A DNA stretch of 64,000 nt from Phytoactinopolyspora limicola (lineage in GTDB: Bacteria; Actinomycetota; Actinomycetes; Jiangellales; Jiangellaceae): the NCBI RefSeq assembly GCF_011320225.1, contig NZ_JAAOEN010000007.1, positions 119,243-183,242 on the forward strand, in the 5' to 3' direction. The translations under genes were made by a program, and so were the position numbers. Shown piece by piece: positions 33,862 to 42,983 of this stretch. Under the pieces are notes generated by a model. It was given only the letters and a program-made list of their open reading frames with translations, was not told where the DNA came from and ran no database searches. Every line of letters starts with the position of its first letter. The stretch's first letter is position 1.

Positions 33862-34959
33862 TCAGACGACGCGATGCATCCAGCCGTGCTGATCATCGGC
33901 CCGGCCGTACTGGATGTCCAGCAACGCCGCGCGCAACTCCTGGGTGACCGGCCCCGGCTCATCACCCATGGTGAGTTCGCCGCCGTCCCAGGCGAGCCGG
34001 CCCAGCGGTGTGATCACCGCGGCCGTACCACATGCGAATACCTCGGTGATCTCTCCGGAGCCGACGCCGTCGCGCCACTCGTCGATGGACACCGGACGTT
34101 CTTCCACCTTCATCTGCCGGTCGGCGGCCAGGGTGAGGACGGTGTCGCGGGTGATGCCTTCGAGGATCGTGCCGGTGAGCTGGGGTGTGGTGACCGAGCC
34201 GTCGGCGCGGACGAAGAACAGGTTCATGCCGCCCAGCTCCTCGACCCACTTGCTCTCGTTGGCGTCAAGGAAACACACTTGGTCACAGCCGTTGGCGATG
34301 GCTTCCTGTTGGGCGATGAGGCTGGCGGCGTAGTTGCCAGCGCACTTGGCCGCTCCCGTGCCGCCGGGCGCGGCGCGGGTGTACTCCGAGCTGAGCCAGA
34401 TGTTGACGGGCTTCACGCCGGAGGCGAAGTACGCTCCCGCGGGCGATGCGATGAGCGCGTAGGTGACCTGCTTGGCCGGCCGAACGCCGAGGAACACCTC
34501 GGAGGCGAACATAAACGGCCGCAGGTAGAGGCTTGCTTCGCCGCCCGATGGCACCCACTCGACGTCGGTGCGCACCAGCAGGTCGAGTGAGTCGACGAAC
34601 GCCGCGGCCGGCAGCTCCGGTAACGCCATACGCACGGCGCTGCGCTGAAAACGAGCGGCGTTGGCCTCGGGCCGGAAGGTCCACACCGAGCCATCGGCGT
34701 GCCGGTACGCCTTCAGACCCTCGAAGATCGACTGGGCGTAGTGCAGGGTGGCCGTGGCCGGGTCGAGGGACAGCGCAGCGTACGGCCGTAGGCTTGCGTC
34801 GTGCCAGCCCGCGTCGGGGGTCCAGGTGGCGGTGATCATGTGATCGGTGAACGTGGTGCCAAACCCGGGAGCGGCGAGAACCTCGGCCCGGCGCTCGGCC
34901 GGTACCGGGCTCGACGAGAGGGTCGTCGAGAACTCCAGTGCCGGCGCGGTCGCAGTCAT
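33862..34959 (-). CDS. ilvE: Branched-chain amino acid aminotransferase
   Basis: 365 residues, a class IV PLP enzyme. LHYAQSIFEGLKAYRHADGS carries the substrate-side motif, ARFQRSAVRMALPELP follows, and GGTGAAKCAGNYAASLIAQQ holds the catalytic Lys. DQVCFLDANESKWVEELGGM and ITEVFACGTAAVITPLGRL are the branched-chain signature. It makes Leu, Ile and Val from their 2-oxo acids in the cytoplasm. It is about 170 bp upstream of the cimA leader peptide on the same strand. Palindrome P3 lies upstream of its start. Confidence 0.95.
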   Translation of the reverse strand: MTATAPALEFSTTLSSSPVPAERRAEVLAAPGFGTTFTDHMITATWTPDAGWHDASLRPYAALSLDPATATLHYAQSIFEGLKAYRHADGSVWTFRPEANAARFQRSAVRMALPELPAAAFVDSLDLLVRTDVEWVPSGGEASLYLRPFMFASEVFLGVRPAKQVTYALIASPAGAYFASGVKPVNIWLSSEYTRAAPGGTGAAKCAGNYAASLIAQQEAIANGCDQVCFLDANESKWVEELGGMNLFFVRADGSVTTPQLTGTILEGITRDTVLTLAADRQMKVEERPVSIDEWRDGVGSGEITEVFACGTAAVITPLGRLAWDGGELTMGDEPGPVTQELRAALLDIQYGRADDQHGWMHRVV

Positions 34960-35097
34960 GGCGAGGTCCTTTCAAGCTGAATGGTCGGGGTCGACAATTC
35001 TATGTGTCGACGAATGGTGCCCTGGGCCAACTAGTAGGACATCCGAAGAAACGTTACCTGGCCCGCACGCCAGTAGTAAACCGGAACCTCATCCCCG

Positions 35098-35155
35098 CCC
35101 ATGATCATGAACACTTTGCCGTGCCATGGCACGGCAAAGTGTTCATGATCATGGG
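35098..35155. repeat. Perfect 58-bp palindrome P3 (subfamily B)
   Basis: Perfect symmetry around CCATGG at 35124-35129. Each half reads CCCATGATCATGAACACTTT then GCCGTGCCA. The outer CATGATCATGAACACTT equals that of P1. It begins 6 bp after the S8 protease stop and lies about 140 bp before ilvE in the direction of transcription. Confidence 0.9.
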
Positions 35156-35161
35156 GAAAGG

Positions 35162-38100
35162 CTAGTGCGGGTGGGACGGGGTCAGGGCGTAGGCGCGCAG
35201 CACGGTCTGCTCCATGGTGTTGCCGTCGGCGTCGGTAGCCTGGACTCGCAGCGACACGAACTCCGCGCCCTGTCGCGGCCGAACCAGCGCTCGCCATCGG
35301 TCTGGCCGCGCCCCAGTTACTGGTGCTTTCTCCCAGGTGCGCCCGTCGTCGAAGGACACGTCGACGTGCAGGTCGCCCCGCCGGATCAGCCCTGCCCCAG
35401 GTAGCGCGTCGACGTGTACCGGCACCAGAGCGGGCCGCCCAGCCGGCAGCCGGTTGTACTCGTCCACATCCGGAACGAACCGTACAGCCGACATCGGCAA
35501 AGCCGTCGCTTCACTTTCTCGCTCCGAGGTAAACACCCACACCGCCGAAACGTCCTTGGACAGCACAGCGTCCGAATCCGGACGGCGGAACGACACCTCC
35601 AGGCGATACTCGGCCGGTTCAGGGGCCACAGTGAACTCGCCGTACCCAGCGTTGCCTGTCTCGCCGACCAGCTCGCCGTCGGCATACAGCGCCGTTCGTG
35701 CTTCGGGCGGATGGCCCCAGCCGCCATGCCCGCCACCATCGGCCTGGTCCGGCAGGTTCACCACGATCTGGTCGCCCACCCGGTATGCCGCCGGGACGAC
35801 GGCCGGCCCGGCCTCCGCCCCCACACCCGCCACGACGGAAAGCCCGGCTTCGCGCCCCACACCCGGCCCAGCCGACCCCGTGGATCCCGCAGGTCCATCC
35901 GGTGCGCCGAAGGGATCCCACCATGGCGCCGCCGCCTGCACCCCGAACCCGAACACGGCGGTGTTCCACCGTTCGCGCAGCTGCTCACCGGCGACGTGCC
36001 GGGTCGGCTGGGACCACAACCAGCGGTCATTGCCGTCGAAGGCGAGGTCCCGGTACCACCACGCGCCGTCGGTGGTGAGGTGTACCCGCATCGTCCCCGG
36101 CAATTCCACGCTCGGCAGCGGACCGCCGGCGGAGCCGAGTCCCGCCGGACCAGCCGCGGAGAGGCTCCCCGAGGCTTCGTCCTCCGCCCCCTCGACCGCG
36201 ATGTCCATCTCGACGGTGGCCAGCTCATCTGCGCCGACGTCGCGGCTGTACCCGGTCGGAACCTCGCCGGGGACGAACCAGGCGGCCCCATACACCGCTG
36301 CGGCGTCATCTTCAGCGGACCAGTACCCGGAGACGTGTCCCTCGAGTTGCTCGGGCTCCAGCGTGGGACCGAGATGCCCAATGGACCAACCATCGAAGGT
36401 GTCGTCGATGAAGCCGACGGCCCGCCGCGGCAGGTCCGGGTTCACCTGCATCGCGAATCCGACGTCGACCCACTCCAGCGTCGCCGCCTCATCCGGCATG
36501 GTGACCGATACCGGCGCCGCCTCACGGGCGTCCATCACCACCGTCATGTCTTGTTGTAGGTCGAGCATCGGGTATCCGAGCACCGTGTTGTCGTCCGCCC
36601 CATGAATCCACGACGACAGCGCGTAGCGCCCAGCTGGCAGCCGCAGCCGCACCTCGTCACCGGCGACGCCGTCCGCCCACGTGTGAAGCTCAGCGTCGTG
36701 GCCGCTCACGTGGGTACTGAACAGCTCTGCCGGGGTTCCGTCCCGGCCGAGGTGAGTCAGTATGACGTCATGGCTGCGCACCTCCTGCTCGATCGCGAAG
36801 GTCGTGCGCACGACGGTGTCTGCCGACGTGGCCACGAACCGGCCGGTGTAATAGCCGTCCGGGCCACCAACAGTCGTGTCCGCGGTGACGGTGGTGCTGG
36901 CGGTGCCACCCGGCGGGACCACGAGTTGGTCGGCTTCCAGGGTGAACATCCCGGCCGGCGGCGCGGCGCCGGCCGGCCCGGCCGCCTCCACGGTGAGATC
37001 CACCGTGGCCGGCTCGTCGCCGAGGTTGCTGTAGGTCAGAGTGTGCGTGATTGGCTCATCGTCATCGTGCGGCCACTGCTGTACTCCGAAGCTGACCGTC
37101 GCTGGCTCCACCACCAGGGTCCCTCCCACCACGGCGGCAAGGTCGAGGCGGCCGGCGCCCTGGTCGAACACATCCAGCTCCGCACCCGGCGTGGCCGCTG
37201 ATACGAGTGCCGCTTTGATTCGCGCACCGTCCCAGTCCGGATACGCTTCGGCCAACAGTGCCGCCGCACCGGCCACGTGTGGTGTCGCCATGGACGTGCC
37301 GTCGAGGCTGGTGTATGCGTCGCCCACGGGGTCGCCGATCCACCCGTCCTGTGCCCGCGCCGCCACGATCCCGACACCCGGCGCGCTCATCTCCGGCTTC
37401 ACGCCACTGTCGCCGAGCCGTGGGCCACGACTGGAAAACGGCGCGACCTCGTCGTCACGGTCCACCGCAGCAACGGCCAGGGCCGCGTCCGCGCTTGCTG
37501 GGGAGCTGACGGTCTCCTCGAATGGTCCGTCGTTACCGGCAGCGACGACGAACAAGGCGCCGGTCTCGGCGCTGAGCCGGTTCACCGCCTCCTCCAACGG
37601 ATCCAGCTCCGGAGTGTCGTCGCCGCCCAAACTGAGGTTGACCACCCGCGCCCCTTGTTCGACGGCGGCCCAATACATCCCGTCGAGGATGGCCGAGTCT
37701 GAGCAGCCGTCGTTCTCACACACTTTGGCGTCCACCAGCCGCGCGCCGGGGGCCATCCCCTGGTAGCGGCCCTCAGCGGCGGCGCCGGTGCCGGCTACCG
37801 TGGACGCGACATGTGTGCCGTGGCCCACCAGATCGCCGTCGTCCTCGTCGGTGAAATTGCGTCGGGCGGTGACCTGTCCGGCCAGGTCGGGGTGGTCGTC
37901 GTCGATCCCGGTGTCAAGGACGCCGACCACGATCCCCTCCCCCGAGAGTCCCATCTCCCACGCCGCCGGTGCACCCACCTGCACGGTGCTGCGGTCGAGC
38001 AGGGGGCGGCGTTTGCCATCCAGCCATATCCGGGCTGGCCGCTTGTCGGACGTCCGGTCCGCGTCCGACGCCGAGCCTTCCTCGGACACCATGGGGAGCA

Positions 38101-38731
38101 GATCGGCCCACACGTCGGCCGCGCGGTCTTTGTCCACCTGGGCGGCAGCACCGTCCACCGCGGGCAGCTCCCTGGTGACCAGGGCCCCGGCGGTGGCGAG
38201 CTCGCCGGTCAGCCGGGCAGCGGCAGCGCCGCTCGGATCGGGCGCCTCCCCCGCATCGGACGCCTCCCTCGGTTCGGACGCCTCCCCCGCGTCGGGCGCC
38301 TCCCCAACACGTGCCGGGTCCCCATCGGCGGGGTCCAGCTCGCCGAGGTCCGGTGCCACGATCAGCGGTATGTGTTCGATGCTCGCGTCGTCGTAACCGG
38401 CCTCGATGAGTGTCGTCACGTCGAACAGGCGACGGTCGAGAGTACCGGCCGCCAGCGCGCCGATCGCGTCGGCGGGGAGCACGTGCAACCCGTCGGGGCC
38501 GCGGTCGATCCGGAACTCGATGCCCTGACGGCCGGGTCCGGCCTCGACCATGGCCCGGTGGGGCTGGCCTTGCGGCACGATGACCTGGTCACCGGTGATC
38601 AGGGTCACCGTGACATCGCGGGCTGGGTTGGGTGGCGGCGCAACCCCCACCCAACCGGCCGCGGCCGGGCTGGCTACCAGCCCGGCCACTATCGTGCTCG
38701 CGATCACGCACACCTTGATCTGGGCCCTCAT
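35162..38731 (-). CDS. Large secreted S8 (subtilisin-type) serine protease
   Basis: 1189 residues from the ATG at 38731 (GGGAGG upstream). A signal peptide (AQIKVCVIASTIVAGLVASP) and a ~240-residue propeptide region with an Asp/Ala/Pro-rich linker (EAPDAGEASEPREASDAG) come first. Then comes the catalytic domain: GVLDTGIDDDHPD (Asp ~270), VGHGTHVASTVAG (His ~303), YTSLDGTSMATPHVAGAAAL (Ser ~477). The long C-terminal part is beta-rich with fibronectin-like domains (VSFGVQQWPHDDDEPITHTL start). It is a multidomain extracellular protease, probably used for protein degradation. It stands alone between leuB and ilvE and ends at palindrome P3. Confidence 0.93.
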   Translation of the reverse strand: MRAQIKVCVIASTIVAGLVASPAAAGWVGVAPPPNPARDVTVTLITGDQVIVPQGQPHRAMVEAGPGRQGIEFRIDRGPDGLHVLPADAIGALAAGTLDRRLFDVTTLIEAGYDDASIEHIPLIVAPDLGELDPADGDPARVGEAPDAGEASEPREASDAGEAPDPSGAAAARLTGELATAGALVTRELPAVDGAAAQVDKDRAADVWADLLPMVSEEGSASDADRTSDKRPARIWLDGKRRPLLDRSTVQVGAPAAWEMGLSGEGIVVGVLDTGIDDDHPDLAGQVTARRNFTDEDDGDLVGHGTHVASTVAGTGAAAEGRYQGMAPGARLVDAKVCENDGCSDSAILDGMYWAAVEQGARVVNLSLGGDDTPELDPLEEAVNRLSAETGALFVVAAGNDGPFEETVSSPASADAALAVAAVDRDDEVAPFSSRGPRLGDSGVKPEMSAPGVGIVAARAQDGWIGDPVGDAYTSLDGTSMATPHVAGAAALLAEAYPDWDGARIKAALVSAATPGAELDVFDQGAGRLDLAAVVGGTLVVEPATVSFGVQQWPHDDDEPITHTLTYSNLGDEPATVDLTVEAAGPAGAAPPAGMFTLEADQLVVPPGGTASTTVTADTTVGGPDGYYTGRFVATSADTVVRTTFAIEQEVRSHDVILTHLGRDGTPAELFSTHVSGHDAELHTWADGVAGDEVRLRLPAGRYALSSWIHGADDNTVLGYPMLDLQQDMTVVMDAREAAPVSVTMPDEAATLEWVDVGFAMQVNPDLPRRAVGFIDDTFDGWSIGHLGPTLEPEQLEGHVSGYWSAEDDAAAVYGAAWFVPGEVPTGYSRDVGADELATVEMDIAVEGAEDEASGSLSAAGPAGLGSAGGPLPSVELPGTMRVHLTTDGAWWYRDLAFDGNDRWLWSQPTRHVAGEQLRERWNTAVFGFGVQAAAPWWDPFGAPDGPAGSTGSAGPGVGREAGLSVVAGVGAEAGPAVVPAAYRVGDQIVVNLPDQADGGGHGGWGHPPEARTALYADGELVGETGNAGYGEFTVAPEPAEYRLEVSFRRPDSDAVLSKDVSAVWVFTSERESEATALPMSAVRFVPDVDEYNRLPAGRPALVPVHVDALPGAGLIRRGDLHVDVSFDDGRTWEKAPVTGARPDRWRALVRPRQGAEFVSLRVQATDADGNTMEQTVLRAYALTPSHPH

Positions 38732-38852
38732 CCGTGCCCTCCCGTCGACGTCATACAGGGGGAGACGCCCGACCGGGTCGGCCGGTTGCACGGCGAGTTG
38801 ATCGTCCCGGCCAAACCACCGTGAATGGTTAGCCGGTGACCCGTCGGAGTGG

Positions 38853-39887
38853 CTAGCCGGCGACCCGCGCGGCCAGCGCGTCTCCGACGTCGCTGGTGCT
38901 GCGCTGAGCGCCGCCGCGGCTGGCCAGATCGGCGGCGACGGCGTCGTGGACCGACTGTGCCCGCTCGGTCAACCCCAAGTGATCGAGCAGCAGCGCCACG
39001 GACGACACCGTCGCGGTCGGGTCGGCGATGCCCTGTCCGGCGATATCCGGTGCCGAGCCGTGCACCGGCTCGAACATCGACGGTGCGGTGCGGTCGGGGT
39101 TGATGTTGCCGCTGGCGGCCAGGCCGATACCACCACAGACGGCCGCGGCGAGATCGGTGATGATGTCGCCGAACAGGTTGTCGGTAACCACGACGTCGAA
39201 CCGGCTCGGGTTGGTGACCAGGTGGATGGTGGCGGCGTCGACGTGCATGTAGTCGACGTCGACCCCGGGGAACTCAGCGGCGACCTGCTCGACGGTGCGG
39301 CGCCACAGATGGCCGGCGTGGACCAGGACGTTGTGTTTATGGATGTAAGTGAGTTTGCGCCGCGGCCGGTCCTGGGCGCGCCGGAATGCGTCACGTACCA
39401 CGCGTTCCACTCCGAAGGCCGTGTTGACGCTGACCTCGGTGGCGACCTCGTGTGGGGTGTCGACGCGCAGGGCGCCGCCATTGCCGACGTATGGCCCCTC
39501 GGTGCCCTCCCGGACGACGACGAAGTCCACGTCACCAGGGTCGGCCAGCGGTGTGCTGATGCCGGCGGCGATCCGCGATGGACGCAGGTTGACGTAGTGG
39601 TCGAACGCGAAGCGCAGCTTGAGCAGCAGGCCGCGTTCCAACACTCCGCTGGGCACGGTGGGATCACCGATGGCACCGAGCAGAATGGCGTCGTGAGCGC
39701 GGATCTCCTCAAGCACCGAGTCCGGCAGCGTCTCGCCGGTGGCGTGCCACCGGCGAGCGCCCAGATCGTATTCGGTGGTGGACACCTTCACGTCAGAGAT
39801 GGTGTCGAGAACCTTCAGACCCTCGGCGACGACGTCGGGGCCGATGCCGTCGCCGGGGATCACGGCAAGATTGATGCTCTGGGTCAT
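38853..39887 (-). CDS. leuB: 3-isopropylmalate dehydrogenase
   Basis: 344 residues from the ATG at 39887. Signature segments are [57 protein letters not shown] (substrate Arg residues), [15 protein letters not shown], and the metal-site segments [20 protein letters not shown] and [20 protein letters not shown]. The end includes [20 protein letters not shown]. It oxidises 3-isopropylmalate (Leu pathway) and, in organisms with CimA, also 3-methylmalate towards isoleucine, which fits the local gene set. Confidence 0.96.
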   Translation of the reverse strand: MTQSINLAVIPGDGIGPDVVAEGLKVLDTISDVKVSTTEYDLGARRWHATGETLPDSVLEEIRAHDAILLGAIGDPTVPSGVLERGLLLKLRFAFDHYVNLRPSRIAAGISTPLADPGDVDFVVVREGTEGPYVGNGGALRVDTPHEVATEVSVNTAFGVERVVRDAFRRAQDRPRRKLTYIHKHNVLVHAGHLWRRTVEQVAAEFPGVDVDYMHVDAATIHLVTNPSRFDVVVTDNLFGDIITDLAAAVCGGIGLAASGNINPDRTAPSMFEPVHGSAPDIAGQGIADPTATVSSVALLLDHLGLTERAQSVHDAVAADLASRGGAQRSTSDVGDALAARVAG

Positions 39888-39992
39888 GACCGACCACGGT
39901 ATCCGCGCCGTCCGAATGGCAGTACGCACTTCTCACTATTTGGACGGCTGTCCGTGACCGGGCTGGCGACCGGTTGATCAGCGGACGGTTAC

Positions 39993-40076
39993 TCAGTGGC
40001 CGGTTTCGCCGCCGTTGTCACGGCGGTCCATGGCCTCTTGCAACGCCTGCTGAGCTTTCTGCTGCTCTTCAGTCAT
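39993..40076 (-). CDS. Possible 27-residue small protein between leuB and serA
   Basis: I read MTEEQQKAQQALQEAMDRRD then NGGETGH from the ATG at 40076 to TGA at 39993. CGGAG lies 8 bases before the start. The peptide is a single charged helix. It stands alone in the leuB-serA gap. Such short ORFs can be real small proteins or chance frames; the good ribosome site and helix favour a real product. Confidence 0.45.
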   Translation of the reverse strand: MTEEQQKAQQALQEAMDRRDNGGETGH

Positions 40077-40161
40077 GATGCATACTCCGACAGAGAATCT
40101 AAGAATGAATGTGGGTGGCGAATGCGGGAACACTCGCCGGCCAGCTGGGGTACACCAGGCT

Positions 40162-40199
40162 CCGCGACGGGGAGCCGGCCTTATCGGGCCCCGTCGCGG
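40162..40199. repeat. Hairpin in the serA-leuB gap
   Basis: CCGCGACGGGG (40162-40172) is perfectly inverted at 40189-40199 (11-bp stem, 16-base loop). It lies downstream of serA and upstream of the small ORF. No T-run follows on either strand; a terminator or leader element is possible. Confidence 0.45.
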
Positions 40200-40311
40200 C
40201 AGCTAAGAATGCGTACCGACCACAGCATGACCCTGTGAACGTTACGCCCGTGTCGAGGCGCTGTCTCGCCAATCGACACAACTTCTCACATTCCGAGATT
40301 CTCGATCATGT

Positions 40312-40349
40312 AGGTACGGCCGAGACACCAAGGGGTCCCGGCCGTACCT
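40312..40349 (-). terminator. Hairpin just behind serA
   Basis: AGGTACGGCC (40312-40321) is perfectly inverted at 40340-40349, starting 6 bp after the serA stop on the minus strand. The stem is 10 bp with an 18-base loop and no T-run, the common form of actinobacterial terminators. Confidence 0.6.
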
Positions 40350-40355
40350 CCATGG

Positions 40356-41945
40356 TTAGTCGTCGAGATCGACCGTGCGGCCCCACTCCGCGCCGATAGC
40401 CTCCACGATGCTCTCCATCGGGGCACCGGCAATGGCTTGGTCGACGGTCATCGCGACCAGCGCATGCCCACCCCGGGTGTCCCGGCTGACCTGCATACCC
40501 GCGATGTTGATCTCGGCCTCGCCGAGGATACGCCCAACCGTGCCGACCACACCCGGGCGGTCGACGTAGCGGAAGAACGCCATGTGCTCGCTGGGGAACG
40601 CCTCGATGTCGTGACCCAACACCTCGACGATCTTCTCCACGTGTTTCGGCCCGGACAACGTTCCCGAGATCGAGACCGTCCGCCCGTCGGACATCACTCC
40701 GCGCACGGTGACGACGTTGCGATAGTCCGGTGAGTCTTCGTTGGTGATCAGGCGCACCTCGACGCCGCGGTCGGCCGCGATCACCGGCGCGTTGACGTAG
40801 GAGACCTGCTCCTCGACGACGTCGGCGAACACACCCTTCAGCGCCGCCAACTCAAGAACCTTCACGTCATGTGCCGCGATCTCGCCGCGTACTTCGACGT
40901 CAAGCTGCGCGGCGACCCCACCGGCCAGCGCGGTGAAGATCCGGCCCAGCTTCTCAGCCAGCGGCACCCCGGGACGGACGTCCTCGGCGATCGCACCACC
41001 TTTGACGTTCACCGCGTCCGGCACCAGCTCACCGGCCAATGCCAGCCGCACCGACTTGGCCACCGAGATGCCGGCCCGCTCCTGCGCCTCCGCCGTGGAC
41101 GCACCCAGATGCGGGGTAACAACAACCGACTCGAACTCGAACAGGGGCGACTCGGTGCACGGCTCCGACGCGAACACATCGATGCCGGCGCCGGCCACCC
41201 GTCCTTCTTTCAGCGCCATCGCCAACGCGTGCTCGTCAACGATGCCCCCACGGGCCGCGTTGATGATCCGTACCGTCGGCTTGACCTTCGTCAGCGCACG
41301 TTCGCCGATCAGCCCGGCCGTCTCGGGTGTCTTCGGCAGGTGCACGGTGATGAAGTCACTCTTGACCAGCAGCTCGTCGAGGGTGACGCTACGCACGCCG
41401 AGCTGAGCAGCCCGCGCGGTGGATACGTAGGGGTCGTAGGCGATGAGTTCGGCGCCGAACGGAACCAGCCGTTGAGCGACCAGCGCGCCGATCCGGCCGA
41501 GCCCGACGATGCCGACGGTCTTCTCGTACAGCTCAGTACCGGTGTACTTGCTGCGCTTCCACTCCCCGCCCTTGAGCGACTGATTGGCCGGCGCGATGTT
41601 GCGGGCGGTGGCCAGCAGCAACCCGACGGCGAGCTCGGCGGCGCTGGTGATGTTGGACGTGGGGGCGTTGACGACCATGACGCCGGCCTGGGTAGCGGCC
41701 TTCACGTCGACGTTGTCCAGGCCAACTCCGGCCCGGGCGATGACCTTGAGGTTCTTGGCGGCGGCGATAGCCTCGGCATCCACCTGGGTGGCGCTGCGGA
41801 CCAGGATGGCATCGACATCGGCGATGGCCGGCAGCAACGCCGCGCGATCCGCGCCGGTGGTGTGCCGAATCTCGAAGTCCGGGCCAAGCGCCTCGACCGT
41901 GGCCGGCGATAGCTCCTCGGCGATCAGTACGACGGGCTTGCTCAC
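40356..41945 (-). CDS. serA: D-3-phosphoglycerate dehydrogenase
   Basis: 529 residues, the long actinobacterial form. The catalytic domain shows VIARAGVGLDNVDVKAATQA, the Rossmann fold GIVGLGRIGALVAQRLVPFG, IINAARGGIVDEHALAMALK and FESVVVTPHLGASTAEAQER (catalytic His). After it come the intervening domain (~320-450) and a C-terminal ACT domain (DRPGVVGTVGRILGEAEINI, residues ~455-529) for serine feedback. It oxidises 3-phosphoglycerate, the first step to serine. The adjoining leuB, ilvE and cimA are the usual actinobacterial neighbourhood. Confidence 0.97.
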   Translation of the reverse strand: MSKPVVLIAEELSPATVEALGPDFEIRHTTGADRAALLPAIADVDAILVRSATQVDAEAIAAAKNLKVIARAGVGLDNVDVKAATQAGVMVVNAPTSNITSAAELAVGLLLATARNIAPANQSLKGGEWKRSKYTGTELYEKTVGIVGLGRIGALVAQRLVPFGAELIAYDPYVSTARAAQLGVRSVTLDELLVKSDFITVHLPKTPETAGLIGERALTKVKPTVRIINAARGGIVDEHALAMALKEGRVAGAGIDVFASEPCTESPLFEFESVVVTPHLGASTAEAQERAGISVAKSVRLALAGELVPDAVNVKGGAIAEDVRPGVPLAEKLGRIFTALAGGVAAQLDVEVRGEIAAHDVKVLELAALKGVFADVVEEQVSYVNAPVIAADRGVEVRLITNEDSPDYRNVVTVRGVMSDGRTVSISGTLSGPKHVEKIVEVLGHDIEAFPSEHMAFFRYVDRPGVVGTVGRILGEAEINIAGMQVSRDTRGGHALVAMTVDQAIAGAPMESIVEAIGAEWGRTVDLDD

Positions 41946-42141
41946 GTGGTTTACACCCTCTTCTTGTGTCGTGCGTCCACTGCGTGCATCAGGGCGAGCG
42001 CGACACTGAGCCCGGTCGCAGTTGATTGTAACCGCTGCGTTTCCTGGCCGCGACCGCCGAACACCACCCGGGGCCGGACATGGACCTCACCCGGCGCGAG
42101 CCACACCTGCCGCGAACCTCACTCGGTACGACGGCACCAGC

Positions 42142-42807
42142 TCACGGCATCGGCCAGGTCTCGCCTTGATACGACGCGTCCCAGAACATCCACTCGAACC
42201 TCGAGGCACGAGCATACGCGTGATGCATCTGCTCCACGTTGGTGGTGTCGACCTCCGCGAGGTTGTCCACCAGCGCCTCCGCGCGTCGCGTGTCCGCGGC
42301 GAACTCCGGGTCGCCGTACGTCGCCAGCCACGCCGCGTACGGGTGGTCCGGACGCTCAGCGAGGGCGCCGGCCAGATGCTGACCCACCTCGGCGTAGATC
42401 CGGAAACACGGCAGCAGCCCGGCCATCGCTACGCCCACCGGCGCCAGCGAGGCGTCGGCCTGCAGGGAGTGGACGTAGGCCAGACAGGTGGGGGTCGGTT
42501 CGGTGTCGAGGTTGCTGAGCTCTATGCCGGCCTCGTCCAAGAACGACGCGTGGAGCAACCGCTCGGCGTCGACGGCGCCAGCGGCGAACCGGGCGATGGC
42601 CGCGGCACCGTCCGGCTCCGGCCACCGCGCCGCCGTCGTCGCCAGCGCGCGCGAATAGCGGGCCAGGTAGTGGGCGTCGTCGATCATGTATCGCAGGAAC
42701 ACCTTGCGATCGAGTGAGCCGTCACCGAGCTCCCGGACGAACGGGTGCGCGAGGATGGCGTCGTACCAGGGTTTGGCCCGGTTCCAGGCATCGGCGGAGA
42801 ATCCCAT
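42142..42807 (-). CDS. tenA: TenA-family thiaminase II
   Basis: 221 residues, an all-helical haem-oxygenase-like fold. The catalytic Cys sits in AGLLPCFRIYAEVGQHLAG, with the conserved FLRYMIDDAHYLARYSRAL earlier and RFEWMFWDASYQGETWP at the end (the conserved C-terminal Glu/Trp region). It hydrolyses aminopyrimidine products of thiamin decay so the pyrimidine can be salvaged. It lies just downstream of thiM-thiE-thiD on the same strand but is separated from them by the very long palindrome P4. A GGAG site precedes the start. Confidence 0.93.
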   Translation of the reverse strand: MGFSADAWNRAKPWYDAILAHPFVRELGDGSLDRKVFLRYMIDDAHYLARYSRALATTAARWPEPDGAAAIARFAAGAVDAERLLHASFLDEAGIELSNLDTEPTPTCLAYVHSLQADASLAPVGVAMAGLLPCFRIYAEVGQHLAGALAERPDHPYAAWLATYGDPEFAADTRRAEALVDNLAEVDTTNVEQMHHAYARASRFEWMFWDASYQGETWPMP

Positions 42808-42855
42808 GCTGCTGTGTCACTCCTTGTTCTCGGTTGGGTGCGTCGGTCGGCATAT

Positions 42856-42983
42856 CCCCGTGATCGTTAGCGGATTTCGGCCCCCAGGCCGGGTGATCGT
42901 TGCCGGTTTCGTGTCGCGATAGCGACCCAATCCCGGCGACGATCACCCGGCCTGGGGGCCGAAATCCGCTAACGATCACGGGG
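42856..42983. repeat. Very long inverted repeat P4 (45-bp perfect arms)
   Basis: The arm at 42856-42900 begins CCCCGTGATCGTTAGCGGAT and is perfectly inverted at 42939-42983. The 38-base loop contains its own small stem (GTCGC with GCGAC near 42914-42926). TGATCGTT occurs twice in each arm, so the arm looks like two stacked units. It covers the last codons of thiD (stop at 42969) and ends 49 bp before the tenA start. It resembles P1-P3 in its TGATC ends but has its own core. Confidence 0.9.

Noticed and set aside
35214..36605. Long rightward frames opposite the S8 protease
   Set aside because: They are GC-bias shadows of the protease gene. The protease frame contains the complete catalytic triad and domain series.
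40162..40199. Riboswitch between serA and leuB
   Set aside because: Only a single simple hairpin is visible; no conserved riboswitch motif was recognised.
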